Of a DNA stretch of 32,680 nucleotides, positions 1 through 7,895 are shown one piece after another. A program made the position numbers and the translations under genes. The first letter of the stretch is position 1. Every line of letters begins with the position of its first letter. Under the pieces are notes generated by a model. That model was not told where the DNA came from, did not search any database, and saw nothing but the letters and a program-made list of their open reading frames with translations. Origin of the DNA: an uncultured Deferribacterales bacterium (GTDB lineage Bacteria; Chrysiogenota; Deferribacteres; Deferribacterales; Mucispirillaceae); NCBI GenBank assembly GCA_947853665.1, contig CANTXF010000062.1:1-32680 (forward strand), given 5' to 3'.

Positions 1-152
1 CCTACCGTTATGCCGTCGGAGGCAGCCTTTACTCCGTTTGCCGTTATATGCTTGCTCCAGCTATCCGGCGTTACGTATGCCGCATTCTGCGCGAAAGCGG
101 GAACGGCTAAAAACACGCCACACAAGGCGCATAATATATGCTTTAATTTCAT
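1..152 (-). CDS. Sec-exported protein, N-terminal fragment; candidate gamma subunit of the molybdoenzyme
   Basis: Only the first 50 codons are in the window; the gene runs off the left edge. The start is an ATG at 152-150 on the minus strand. The fragment begins MKLKHILCALCGVFLAVPAF and continues AQNAAYVTPDSWSK, a classical Sec signal peptide with a probable cleavage site after AFA. It lies 18 bp downstream of the TorD-type chaperone gene and in the same direction, so it is probably the fourth gene of the operon. Periplasmic molybdoenzymes such as selenate, chlorate and dimethylsulfide dehydrogenases use the order alpha-beta-chaperone-gamma, where gamma is a secreted heme-b protein. Position and signal peptide fit that role, but no heme-binding region is visible. 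A DmsC-type membrane anchor is unlikely, because such anchors do not begin with a cleavable signal. A periplasmic cytochrome c or substrate-binding protein remains possible. Confidence 0.75.
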   Translation of the reverse strand, partial: MKLKHILCALCGVFLAVPAFAQNAAYVTPDSWSKHITANGVKAASDGITV

Positions 153-170
153 AGATATACCCTTTAAAAT

Positions 171-857
171 TTATGCTTCGGCACTTTTAATTACTTCCCC
201 CAAGTCTTTCAGAAAGAGACGGTCTGCCTTTATAAAGCCTTCCGCAGCAAAGGACATCCCTTTAAAAAATGCGGAATGGGAACAGTTTCTTACGTCCGCG
301 CAAAGCCTGTATATCCATTTTTCTATATGGCCGGACATAAAAGCTATTTGCCTTCCGATGCTTTCTTCCAGTAGTTCCGGCTCGTCTTTTTCCGCCGCTT
401 CTAGAGATTTCCCAGAAAGAAACGCCATAAAATCCAATTCCGCTTTTATATGGTCTTCAGGCTCTTTAAAACTTTTATCTCTACCCAGCCCCTCTCTGAA
501 ATATTCTTCCATAACCTGATCCCGTTCGTCCTGCATAGTCATGCCGCTGAGGGAGAGATATACGGATTCGTGGGGAGTTACCGGTTTAACGCCGTTCAAA
601 ACGTCGCTTATAAGGAAAACCGCCGCAAATTCTTTAGCGGCCCCGTCCTCAAAGTCTGCCCCCTCTTCGACGGATAAAACCATATCCGCACCCTGAACAG
701 CCTCCCGGATATCACGCTCCACGCCCATAGTCCTTATTACGGGCATAATCCTTTTTAATGCTTCCAGATAGGTATTGTCGGCCTCTTTGTAAAAAAATAC
801 GCCCAGCAGGGAATAGATAATCCTTCGGGCTGAGAGATAATCTAATATTTCATCCAT
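171..857 (-). CDS. TorD/DmsD-family molybdoenzyme maturation chaperone
   Basis: A 228-residue, mostly helical, cytoplasmic protein without signal peptide. It carries the family hallmark EPEDHIKAELDFM at residues 132-144 (family pattern E-P-x-D-H with a downstream E-L-x-F-M) and TPHESVYLS around residues 94-102, which matches the other conserved TorD segment. Proteins of this family bind the Tat signal and apo form of their cognate molybdoenzyme, keep it from early export and help insert Mo-bisMGD. The gene follows the iron-sulfur subunit by 64 bp and shares its direction, so it is very probably dedicated to the catalytic subunit encoded two genes upstream. An AGAGG sequence sits just before the ATG. 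The family assignment is firm, but the subfamily (TorD, DmsD or NarJ-like) cannot be settled by eye. Confidence 0.88.
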   Translation of the reverse strand: MDEILDYLSARRIIYSLLGVFFYKEADNTYLEALKRIMPVIRTMGVERDIREAVQGADMVLSVEEGADFEDGAAKEFAAVFLISDVLNGVKPVTPHESVYLSLSGMTMQDERDQVMEEYFREGLGRDKSFKEPEDHIKAELDFMAFLSGKSLEAAEKDEPELLEESIGRQIAFMSGHIEKWIYRLCADVRNCSHSAFFKGMSFAAEGFIKADRLFLKDLGEVIKSAEA

Positions 858-921
858 AACGCCTCTTTAAAAAACGGGATTATTCTTCAAGGCGCGGCGT
901 TAACCGCGCCCTGAAAGAAAA

Positions 922-1707
922 TTATCCTTTTTTCTTGAAAATAACGTTGGGCTTGTTCAGCAAAGCGTCTGGAAAGCCTTTCCTTTCGTCGTTCTCAATA
1001 AGGTTATCCACGGCTTTGGGATATTTGGCCCTCAGCTCTTCCATAGGGCCGGCGTCCAGGGCTCTGTTCCAGCAGGCCGCAACGCAGGCGGGTTTTAACC
1101 CTTCCGAAATACGGTCCTTACACAGGGTGCACTTCGTCATACGGGGGCGTTTAGGATTTTTCGCGTCGTAAGAAGCGAAATTTTCATCATAAAACTGCGG
1201 AGCGTCCCAAGGGCATGCGTCTTTACAGCGGCCGCATGAAATACAGTTTTCCGCAGACACGCGCAAAACGGCTCCAGTGGTTTCGTCTTTATAGATATTA
1301 GCCATAGGGCACGCTTTAAGACAGCTGGGGTCGGAACAGTGGTTGCAGGATACGGAAAGATAGCGTCTGTCTATATCCTGTATGAATTCGTTATTAGTCC
1401 CCAGTTTTACCAGACCTCTTTCATAGCTTTCCATTCTGCGCCAGCTTTCCTTCATATAAAATTCTTTATACAGTTTATAGTTATTGCCTCCGGTTTCCGA
1501 ATCTATATACATGCTTCCGTTATCGAATTCCTGTACGGCGGCTCCGTCGGAATCATCCGCAGGCGCCGGGGTCATAAAATCCTCAGCAGTGCGCGTATTT
1601 ATAAGCGCGTCTCCCCTTTTATCCTCATTCCACTGCTTGCAGGCAAGAACGCAGGTTTTGCAGCCCACGCAGCGGCTTTGGTCGAAATAAAATCCCCATT
1701 GGCTCAT
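922..1707 (-). CDS. Four-cluster ferredoxin-type electron-transfer subunit (DmsB-like beta subunit)
   Basis: A 261-residue protein with sixteen cysteines in four groups: C13/C16/C19/C23, C121/C124/C129/C133, C155/C158/C161/C165 and C193/C196/C208/C212. This is the standard arrangement of DmsB/NrfC-type subunits carrying four [4Fe-4S] clusters, and no ligand cysteine is replaced. It has no signal peptide, as expected for a partner exported by hitch-hiking on the Tat signal of the catalytic subunit. DmsB is about 205 residues long. The extra length here is mostly an insertion between the first two cysteine groups (about residues 30-118), similar in position to the longer beta subunits of selenate- and nitrate-reductase-type enzymes. 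The gene begins two bases after the catalytic-subunit stop codon, so the two are almost certainly translated together. It relays electrons between the Mo site and a downstream donor or acceptor. Confidence 0.92.
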   Translation of the reverse strand: MSQWGFYFDQSRCVGCKTCVLACKQWNEDKRGDALINTRTAEDFMTPAPADDSDGAAVQEFDNGSMYIDSETGGNNYKLYKEFYMKESWRRMESYERGLVKLGTNNEFIQDIDRRYLSVSCNHCSDPSCLKACPMANIYKDETTGAVLRVSAENCISCGRCKDACPWDAPQFYDENFASYDAKNPKRPRMTKCTLCKDRISEGLKPACVAACWNRALDAGPMEELRAKYPKAVDNLIENDERKGFPDALLNKPNVIFKKKG

Positions 1708-1709
1708 AG

Positions 1710-4700
1710 TTATGCCCTCCTGTCAGCAGGCAGCGTAAGACTTACTTCACACGGGCCGCTCTGGGCGTTGGTTGCCTGGCCCACATATTGCTCGGTCGTT
1801 CCCACATCAAGCGTCAGGATATTTTCCGCCCCGCCTATATCCACCGGAACAGTTACCTGATGGAACTCTTCCGTAATATCGTCCTGCATCCATACCTTTA
1901 CCTTTTCGGTGGGATGGGCTCTGTACCAAGCTCCGTGTTCCACGCTGACCACTCCGGGCGGAATCTGATATACAACCGACGCAGGCAGTTTCGTGCAGCC
2001 CCTGTCGTTATAGACATACACCATATCGCCGTCCTTTATGCCCCTTTCCGCCGCGTCCAGAGGGTTCATTTTAACGACCTGCGTAAACTCGTCCTTAATC
2101 ATAGCCACGTTGTCCAAAACCGTATGGGCCCTGTTCCTGGCTTTATTGGTCATATAATAGAGCCGGTAGGTATCGCCGCTTAAAGGAGATTTAAAGCCGG
2201 TAAAATCCTTTCTCGGGTCGTTATCCTGAAAGAATTTTTCATATCCTTCCATATGGGGCTGATAAGACGCCGTAGCGTTGCGCACGCCGTTATAGTCTAC
2301 GGTAATATCTCTGCCCACAGGGTCTTTGGTATTTACGTCATAACGGGTTTTCTTTCTTATCTTTCCCCACAGGGGAGACCAGAAATTTATTTTGCCGGTC
2401 GAATTTTCAAGCTTCCCGGGTATGCAGTGGTTAAAATCTCTGAATCCGACGAGGGTCTTATCTTTTTCAGGAGGTATAACCGCCTGGGTTGAGCCTTTGG
2501 TTACGAGATCCTCGTAGGAAAACTGCGCGTCCGCCCTGCCGGTGGCTTTTTTATACCATGAAGAAGGCGAAAAGGCCGCAAGAGACGCTTCGCCCAAGGG
2601 AGCGTCCACATAGCCGGAGCTGGGATATGTGGAACCTATGCGGGCGTTTAAACGCTCTACAAGCTCGTACTTTATCTCGTTATCCGTTCTCGTGTCATAC
2701 AGGCGGTCTATTGCCTGTTCCCAGGGAAACAGGGCAGCGGTTGAAACTTCAAGCGTGGTGCCCGATTTCTCATAGTGGCTCGTAACGGGAAGGATAATCG
2801 TAGAGTAAAGGGCGGACGGCGTCATAACCTGATCCAGGCATATAACCGTGGGTATTTTCTTGATGGCGGCTATATTTTTATTAATATTCTCGGCGGTGGT
2901 AACGATATTGTTTTCCGTCATAAACCAAACGTCCACCTCTACCAGGTGTCTGCCGTCGGGAACGTTCTCAAGGTTTACCGGGGTTACGTCCTTATACTGG
3001 GTCTGCCCGTTTTCATCGGTATACTTCTGCTTGGAGGTGGTTCTCTTCACATCCTTTTTAAACTGCTCGGCGGTACGCCTGTCCTTTCCCGTAAGCACAA
3101 GGTGGGCCCAGTTGTTCATCGGGATATAGATGGCGTTCATAAGAGAAGCGTCTCCAAGCATACCGGAAGGAGCGACGAGCCCTATATCAAGGCCACCTGT
3201 AACGGCCGGATTAAGCCCCACCGCGGCGATATCCGGATGGGCCATCATAGAGAAGCCCGCGCCTCCTCCGGCTTTATCTATATTTCCCGTCATGGCGGCA
3301 AGAGATATCATAAGCCAGACCCACTCAAAGCCGTTCCATGCTCTTTGAGGCCCGCCGCCCACATCCAGAAGGGCCGACTCCGCCTCGGCGTATTTAAACG
3401 CCAGAGCCTCTATAACGTCCGCAGGAACGCCTGTAAGCCGTTCGGCGTAATTAAGGACGGATTTATACGAAGCGTCCCCGACCGAGGCCGCCTGTTTAGG
3501 CTGTTTATAAAGATAGCTTTCCGTATTGGCATCTACCTCCGCTCCGGCCCAGTCTACCTCCAGACTCAGCAGATATTCGGAAAAAGACTCTCCCGCCGGA
3601 ACTTTAAATCTTGCCCCGGTATAGGCGAAGTCTTTTTTAAATTTTTTGCCGTCTTCGTCTTTAAAGTCTTCCGGCGATTTCATGTTTTTGCTGTGTCCGT
3701 ACGTAAAGGATGAAACTGTGCTGTATGCGTTGCCGTCCGCATCGGTAATGGGCTGACCCGTTCCTGGGTCCACGGCGCAGGGCGCGGTACTAATGCACTC
3801 GTCCCCCGGGAAAAAGCCGAAAGACTTGCCGTTATCTTTATCAACGTAAGAATGGTCGTACAAATCGTTTTTATATATTACGTAAGCCATGGCAGCCGCA
3901 AGGGCTCCGTCGGTAGCCGGGCGGCACGGTATCCAGCCGGGAATATCCACCGTTTTCGACTCCCCTCCTCTCGAATACTGATAGCCGGGAACGCCGGAAG
4001 CTATTATTGCCGCAGAATCGTTATAATTGGTAGTAATGGAAACGACCGGAATACCCATTTCTCTGGCTTTGGTATTATACCAATGGGCATGGGCAACATG
4101 ATATGTGGTCCTGCTAGGGTCGAGACCCCAGGTTATTATGAATTTGGAATTGAACCTGTCGCTTAAATTGTTGGTAAGAGCGTCCACGCCAACGGCGTCG
4201 TATTTTGCACCGTCCACGGCTCCGGTGGATTCGTTCCCCAGGAAATGTATGCACGGAGCCACCTTTTCGTCCATAAAATAGTCGAACTGGCTCAGCGTGC
4301 CTATCCATTTTATCATGAGGGGCGTATAACCCAGCTCCGCCTTTCTTTCCACGGCTTTTGCGATAGCCTCTACGGCGGCGTTCATAGCGTTATCCCAGGT
4401 AACGCGCTTGAAGCATTCCACCTTGCCCCTGTCCTCCTCGCCAGCGCCGAACCACCTTAAAGGGTATTTGAGCTTATCGGGCTGGTAAAGCCTCTGGATA
4501 TACGAATACCCTCTTACGCAGGCGCGGTATTGTATATCGTTAAAATTTTCACCTATGGATTCGTCGCTTGCGGCGCTTCCCTCTCTCGGAATATCACCGG
4601 CGGAAGTAAATTTTACTATTCTGCCGTTTTTTACCTGAAGCTTATGGACACAGCGGGCCCCGCAGTTATAAGCGCCCGACGAAAAACATTGTTTCATCGT

Positions 4701-4874
4701 TTTATCCATTACCAGGTTATCGGTGGGAGAAAGGGAGCTCTCCGGCCCGTAATAGCTCGTATCGTCGTTTTTGGAACACCCATACATAGAAGCCGCGGCG
4801 GCCACCGCGCCTATGCTTTTCAGCAGGCCGCGCCTTGAAACTTCAGCTTTTTCTAAAAGCTTTCCAAGTTTCAT
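1710..4874 (-). CDS. Tat-exported Mo-bisMGD oxidoreductase, catalytic subunit (DMSO reductase superfamily, DmsA-like)
   Basis: A 1054-residue protein starting with a twin-arginine signal (SRRGLLK, residues 13-19) and hydrophobic stretch, so it works in the periplasm. The N-terminal iron-sulfur ligands are C63, C71, C75 and C119; the text NCGARC and RACVRGYSYIQRLYQPDKLK strongly resembles DmsA. The Mo-ligand position aligns, by eye, with S216 in FLGNEST. ITWGLDPSRTTY (about 247-258) and the C-terminal molybdopterin dinucleotide-binding segments (MNPLDAAERGIKDGDMVYV, SVEHGAWYRAH) are typical. It is longer than DmsA (about 785-815) because of several insertions. A clear AAGGAGG ribosome-binding site lies at 4881-4887. 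The substrate is not predictable: DMSO, TMAO, selenate, arsenate, tetrathionate or another oxyanion are all open. The operon context (beta, chaperone, secreted protein) supports a soluble periplasmic or membrane-associated reductase or dehydrogenase. Confidence 0.93.
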   Translation of the reverse strand: MKLGKLLEKAEVSRRGLLKSIGAVAAAASMYGCSKNDDTSYYGPESSLSPTDNLVMDKTMKQCFSSGAYNCGARCVHKLQVKNGRIVKFTSAGDIPREGSAASDESIGENFNDIQYRACVRGYSYIQRLYQPDKLKYPLRWFGAGEEDRGKVECFKRVTWDNAMNAAVEAIAKAVERKAELGYTPLMIKWIGTLSQFDYFMDEKVAPCIHFLGNESTGAVDGAKYDAVGVDALTNNLSDRFNSKFIITWGLDPSRTTYHVAHAHWYNTKAREMGIPVVSITTNYNDSAAIIASGVPGYQYSRGGESKTVDIPGWIPCRPATDGALAAAMAYVIYKNDLYDHSYVDKDNGKSFGFFPGDECISTAPCAVDPGTGQPITDADGNAYSTVSSFTYGHSKNMKSPEDFKDEDGKKFKKDFAYTGARFKVPAGESFSEYLLSLEVDWAGAEVDANTESYLYKQPKQAASVGDASYKSVLNYAERLTGVPADVIEALAFKYAEAESALLDVGGGPQRAWNGFEWVWLMISLAAMTGNIDKAGGGAGFSMMAHPDIAAVGLNPAVTGGLDIGLVAPSGMLGDASLMNAIYIPMNNWAHLVLTGKDRRTAEQFKKDVKRTTSKQKYTDENGQTQYKDVTPVNLENVPDGRHLVEVDVWFMTENNIVTTAENINKNIAAIKKIPTVICLDQVMTPSALYSTIILPVTSHYEKSGTTLEVSTAALFPWEQAIDRLYDTRTDNEIKYELVERLNARIGSTYPSSGYVDAPLGEASLAAFSPSSWYKKATGRADAQFSYEDLVTKGSTQAVIPPEKDKTLVGFRDFNHCIPGKLENSTGKINFWSPLWGKIRKKTRYDVNTKDPVGRDITVDYNGVRNATASYQPHMEGYEKFFQDNDPRKDFTGFKSPLSGDTYRLYYMTNKARNRAHTVLDNVAMIKDEFTQVVKMNPLDAAERGIKDGDMVYVYNDRGCTKLPASVVYQIPPGVVSVEHGAWYRAHPTEKVKVWMQDDITEEFHQVTVPVDIGGAENILTLDVGTTEQYVGQATNAQSGPCEVSLTLPADRRA

Positions 4875-4880
4875 ATAAAT

Positions 4881-4980
4881 CCTCCTTACTGCAAAAAATA
4901 AAATATAAAAACAAACATAGTTTATTTTATATTTAAATAAGCATATCTTTTGCTTCAGGATTTTTACAAGGACGGTTGCG
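4881..4980 (-). promoter_or_regulatory. Upstream region of the molybdoenzyme operon
   Basis: This is a strongly AT-rich stretch between the regulator's terminator and the catalytic-subunit start. It contains the AAGGAGG ribosome-binding site (4881-4887) six bases before the ATG. On the minus strand a possible sigma70-type pair is TTGTAA followed 18 bases later by TATGCT, which is only a weak match. No convincing FNR or NarL box was recognised. Confidence 0.4.
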
Positions 4981-5009
4981 AAAAAAAACGGAGGGACATT
5001 CCCTCCGTT
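4981..5009 (-). terminator. Intrinsic terminator of the MocR-type gene
   Basis: A perfect 10-bp stem (AACGGAGGGA at 4987-4996 and TCCCTCCGTT at 5000-5009) with a 3-base loop directly follows the stop codon of the regulator. On the minus strand it runs into a T tract (eight A on the plus strand at 4981-4988). It insulates the regulator from the molybdoenzyme operon. Confidence 0.9.
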
Positions 5010-6455
5010 CTATTCTATGGAATCTCTGGCATTTCCGGCGAATCTCGATATCCCCAGCTCGAGATCCTTTTCCGAAAGGGCGTAAGGCAGTATGGAAAAA
5101 TACCTGGAATATTTTTTATCGTACATTTCTCCGGAAGCGCAGACCACCCCCCCCCGATTATTTTTAAGCATTTTCTTTATGTTTACGTCGTCTCTTAATT
5201 TCAGCCAAAAGGAATATCTGCCCGGCGTTTTATCCCACACTGCTATATCGGCCATATAACGAACCAGCAGTTTATCGGTATAAAGCCACCGTTTTGACAG
5301 CTTCAGCCGGACTTCTTCCAGAAAGCGGTCATAAGAACCGTTTTCAAGCATTCTTTCGACCACGCAGTTATTCAGATTAAAAGGATAATGAGCCATTTGA
5401 GAGGAAATATCAGTAATATGCTCCGTAAGATAATCCGGAACAACTATCCAGCTTACGTCCATCCCGATGGTATAAGGAAGGAGAACGGAGCCTATATATA
5501 TTACCCGGTTGTTGGTATCCATAGCTTTTAAAGGCCTGATGCGGGAAGAAGCAAGGTCTCCTATGGCGTCGATTTCGATGACAGGCATATCAACAGACCG
5601 GCAGAAATCCATAAGCTCCGCCCGACGGAGCGCGCTCATCGTCGTTTCCGAAGGCCCGTGATGGAAAGGGGTAACGACTAATATCGCCCTTTTGGAGCGG
5701 CGCACGCAGCGTTTAAGCTCCTCCACGCTTATGCCTTCCCCATCGGTGGGCACGGCAACGATATTAATGCCGATGGAAGAAGCTATCGTCATAGAGGAAA
5801 GAGCCGACGGCGCTTCCGTGTATATAGTGTCCCCCCTGCCCATAAGCGCCATAAAAAGCAGATTTAATGAGCTGAACACACCGCACGTTACGATAATATT
5901 GGAAGGGGAAACGTCTATCCCCCTTCCCGCAAGCCTCCGGGCTATAAGGCTGCGGAAAGAAGCCCGCCCCTGAACCTCGTAGATATTGAGCCTGTCGGAA
6001 TCCTCAAGGCCCAGCAGTATTTCTTCCATCGCCTTCTTGGCGATTTTATTATACCCGAAGCTGCTGTGGAGCGAAGCAAGGGATAAATATACGTTCGATC
6101 TGTCGCTTGCGCCGTTTGCCAGATCGTGGAGAACCGGGCTTCTTTCATGACGCCAGCCGCATGATATAAAATTATCCCAGTTGGGAGAGTTTTTAATGAA
6201 ATCCGTCCATACGCCGTTTGCAACATAAGAACCGGAGTCAGGCCGTATATCTATGACATCTTCGTTCTGAAGATGCTCAAGAGCCTCGTATACCGTATTT
6301 TTACTGGCATTGAAAAGACCGGCGAAGAAACGCCCTCCCGGAAGTCTGGAACCGGGCGGAAGCCTGTGCTCCTTTATATAAGACCTTATCCCCTCCGCCA
6401 CCTGCCTATAGCGCGGCAGCCATGTTTCCGCGTTCACGGCGGTACTTTTTCCCAT
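5010..6455 (-). CDS. MocR-like regulator: GntR helix-turn-helix fused to an aminotransferase-like domain lacking the PLP lysine
   Basis: A 481-residue protein. Residues about 13-80 form a GntR winged helix (PPGSRLPGGRFFAGLFNASK, then TVYEALEHLQNEDVIDIRPD), and residues about 125-478 are a fold-type I aminotransferase-like domain (NIIVTCGVFSSLNLLFMALM, then TPFHHGPSETTMSALRRAEL). In ordinary MocR proteins the PLP lysine lies in a GSFSK-like motif; here the matching segment is GSVLLPYTIG (322-331), with Leu326 where lysine is expected, and the usual EDDYD segment reads EIDAIGD. Cofactor binding is therefore doubtful. Codons 434-437 contain nine consecutive G on the coding strand. It has its own terminator and is encoded just upstream of the molybdoenzyme operon in the same direction, so it may regulate that operon or the efflux operon; neither is shown. 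Confidence 0.9.
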   Translation of the reverse strand: MGKSTAVNAETWLPRYRQVAEGIRSYIKEHRLPPGSRLPGGRFFAGLFNASKNTVYEALEHLQNEDVIDIRPDSGSYVANGVWTDFIKNSPNWDNFISCGWRHERSPVLHDLANGASDRSNVYLSLASLHSSFGYNKIAKKAMEEILLGLEDSDRLNIYEVQGRASFRSLIARRLAGRGIDVSPSNIIVTCGVFSSLNLLFMALMGRGDTIYTEAPSALSSMTIASSIGINIVAVPTDGEGISVEELKRCVRRSKRAILVVTPFHHGPSETTMSALRRAELMDFCRSVDMPVIEIDAIGDLASSRIRPLKAMDTNNRVIYIGSVLLPYTIGMDVSWIVVPDYLTEHITDISSQMAHYPFNLNNCVVERMLENGSYDRFLEEVRLKLSKRWLYTDKLLVRYMADIAVWDKTPGRYSFWLKLRDDVNIKKMLKNNRGGVVCASGEMYDKKYSRYFSILPYALSEKDLELGISRFAGNARDSIE

Positions 6456-6520
6456 ACGGCGCCTCCGATCATCTTATATATTATTATTTATATTATACAC
6501 CCTGCGGACAAGGACGGTTT

Positions 6521-6559
6521 GAAAAAAGTTCACGGAGACGGTTTTATAAAACGCTCCGT
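6521..6559 (-). terminator. Probable terminator of the efflux operon
   Basis: Arms ACGGAG (6532-6537) and CTCCGT (6554-6559) enclose a 12-bp palindrome GTTTTATAAAAC (6541-6552), with a small bulge on one side. On the minus strand the hairpin is followed after four bases by a T run (gaaaaaag on the plus strand, 6521-6528). It lies downstream of the permease gene and upstream of the regulator start. Confidence 0.55.
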
Positions 6560-6680
6560 TATTCCACTTTTAAATAAACTGATATTATTGAAAATACTAT
6601 AGTATACATATAATATTTACAGATGTTTCCTTTTCGAATTATACCGCAAAAATATTTCCGGCGGATATAATATAAAAGCC

Positions 6681-7895
6681 CTATTCGTGGCGCAGCGCGT
6701 CTATGGGGTTAAGCTGGGAAGCGCGTTTTGCCGGAAGATAACCGAAAAACACCCCTATAAAGGCGGAAAATATAAAAGCTATAACCGCTATGCTCACATC
6801 GTAAACGAAAGGCACGCTCATAAGCTTAGCCATACCCATGGAAATAAAGAAAGAAAGGAATATACCTATAAGGCCGCCCAGAGAGCTTATGGTAATGGAT
6901 TCTATGAGAAACTGCAGCAGCACTTCCTTTTCGAGAGCCCCTACCGCCAGCCTCGTGCCTATCTCTTTTGTTCTTTCAGTAACGGAAACGAGCATTATAT
7001 TCATTATACCTATGCCGCCTACAAGAAGGCTTACTCCGGCAATGCACCCAAGGAAAACGGTAAGCATTCTGGTAGTGGAGGATACGGTCTCCTGTATCTC
7101 CTTTGTGTCCATTATTTCGAAAGTGTCCCTGTCGCCGCTTTTTATATTGCGCATATCACGCAGAATATTAGTTATCTGGGAGCCTGCGTCTTTGGAATCC
7201 GCCCCGTCCTCGACGGAAACCATTATCATGTTTATATTATTAAGGGACTTGGTTGGACTTATGCCGCGCTGAAAAGTTTTCAGAGGGAAAAGTATAACAT
7301 CGTCCTGGTCGTTTCCCATACCGCCCTGCCCTTTGCTCTTTAGAACTCCCACGCTGTCGCATATCATATCAGCAACTTTTATTTTGGCTCCAAGAGGCGA
7401 AGCCCCCTTAAAAAGAGCCTTGCTGACGCTCTCGCCTATTATGCACACGTTGGAACCGGCCCTGTATTCGCTGTCGGTAAATTCTCTGCCCTGGGCCATT
7501 TCCCATCCGCCGACGATAAAATAATCGGAAGTAATCCCGGTAGCCTGGGTCTGGGTGTTATACTGAGCGAATTTTGCCACAACGCTTTTGCTGGATAAAG
7601 GCGAAACCGCCTTTAAAGAATGCACCCTGTCCTTTATGGCGTCCGCCTCCCGCTGAGTGAAGCGCCTGCTCCTGCTGCCTCCGCCCGGGTCGAAAGAGCG
7701 CGAAGGAAGAACCATTATTATATTGCTTCCCAGGCTCGATATCTGGTCCTTTACCATTTGAGTGGTACCGTTGCCGAGGCTTATCATCACAATCACGGAG
7801 CCTACGCCTATGATAATGCCAAGCATCGTCAGAACGGCTCTTAGCAGATTTCTCCTTATCTGGCGGAAAGCCAGCATAAAAGCGTTCAGTATCAT
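6681..7895 (-). CDS. macB: MacB-type ABC transporter permease
   Basis: A 404-residue inner-membrane protein of the FtsX/MacB permease family. The N-terminus (LNAFMLAFRQIRRNLLRAVL, then TMLGIIIGVGSVIVMISLGN) forms the first membrane helix. Residues about 50-270 are a periplasmic MacB core domain, and the last about 130 residues hold three more helices, beginning with SLLVGGIGIMNIMLVSVTER and including GALEKEVLLQFLIESI. In MacB the permease and ATPase are one chain; here they are two genes overlapping by four bases (ATGA), as in LolCDE-like and many Gram-negative macrolide-type exporters. It couples ATP hydrolysis in the cytoplasm to substrate expulsion through the adaptor and outer-membrane channel encoded upstream. 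The substrate could be macrolides, peptides, lipoproteins, siderophores or other molecules; the sequence does not tell. Confidence 0.9.
   Translation of the reverse strand: MILNAFMLAFRQIRRNLLRAVLTMLGIIIGVGSVIVMISLGNGTTQMVKDQISSLGSNIIMVLPSRSFDPGGGSRSRRFTQREADAIKDRVHSLKAVSPLSSKSVVAKFAQYNTQTQATGITSDYFIVGGWEMAQGREFTDSEYRAGSNVCIIGESVSKALFKGASPLGAKIKVADMICDSVGVLKSKGQGGMGNDQDDVILFPLKTFQRGISPTKSLNNINMIMVSVEDGADSKDAGSQITNILRDMRNIKSGDRDTFEIMDTKEIQETVSSTTRMLTVFLGCIAGVSLLVGGIGIMNIMLVSVTERTKEIGTRLAVGALEKEVLLQFLIESITISSLGGLIGIFLSFFISMGMAKLMSVPFVYDVSIAVIAFIFSAFIGVFFGYLPAKRASQLNPIDALRHE

Noticed and set aside
10-519. Plus-strand open frame of 169 codons at the left edge
   Set aside because: It lies opposite the chaperone gene and the signal-peptide gene on the minus strand, which have clear motifs; the plus frame has no recognisable domain.
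2775-3713. Plus-strand frame of 312 codons
   Set aside because: It is entirely antisense to the molybdoenzyme catalytic subunit and its translation resembles low-information shadow sequence.
1710-4874. Naming the molybdoenzyme as a selenate, arsenate or DMSO reductase
   Set aside because: Overall features fit the superfamily, but substrate specificity cannot be read from the sequence and the operon type is mixed.
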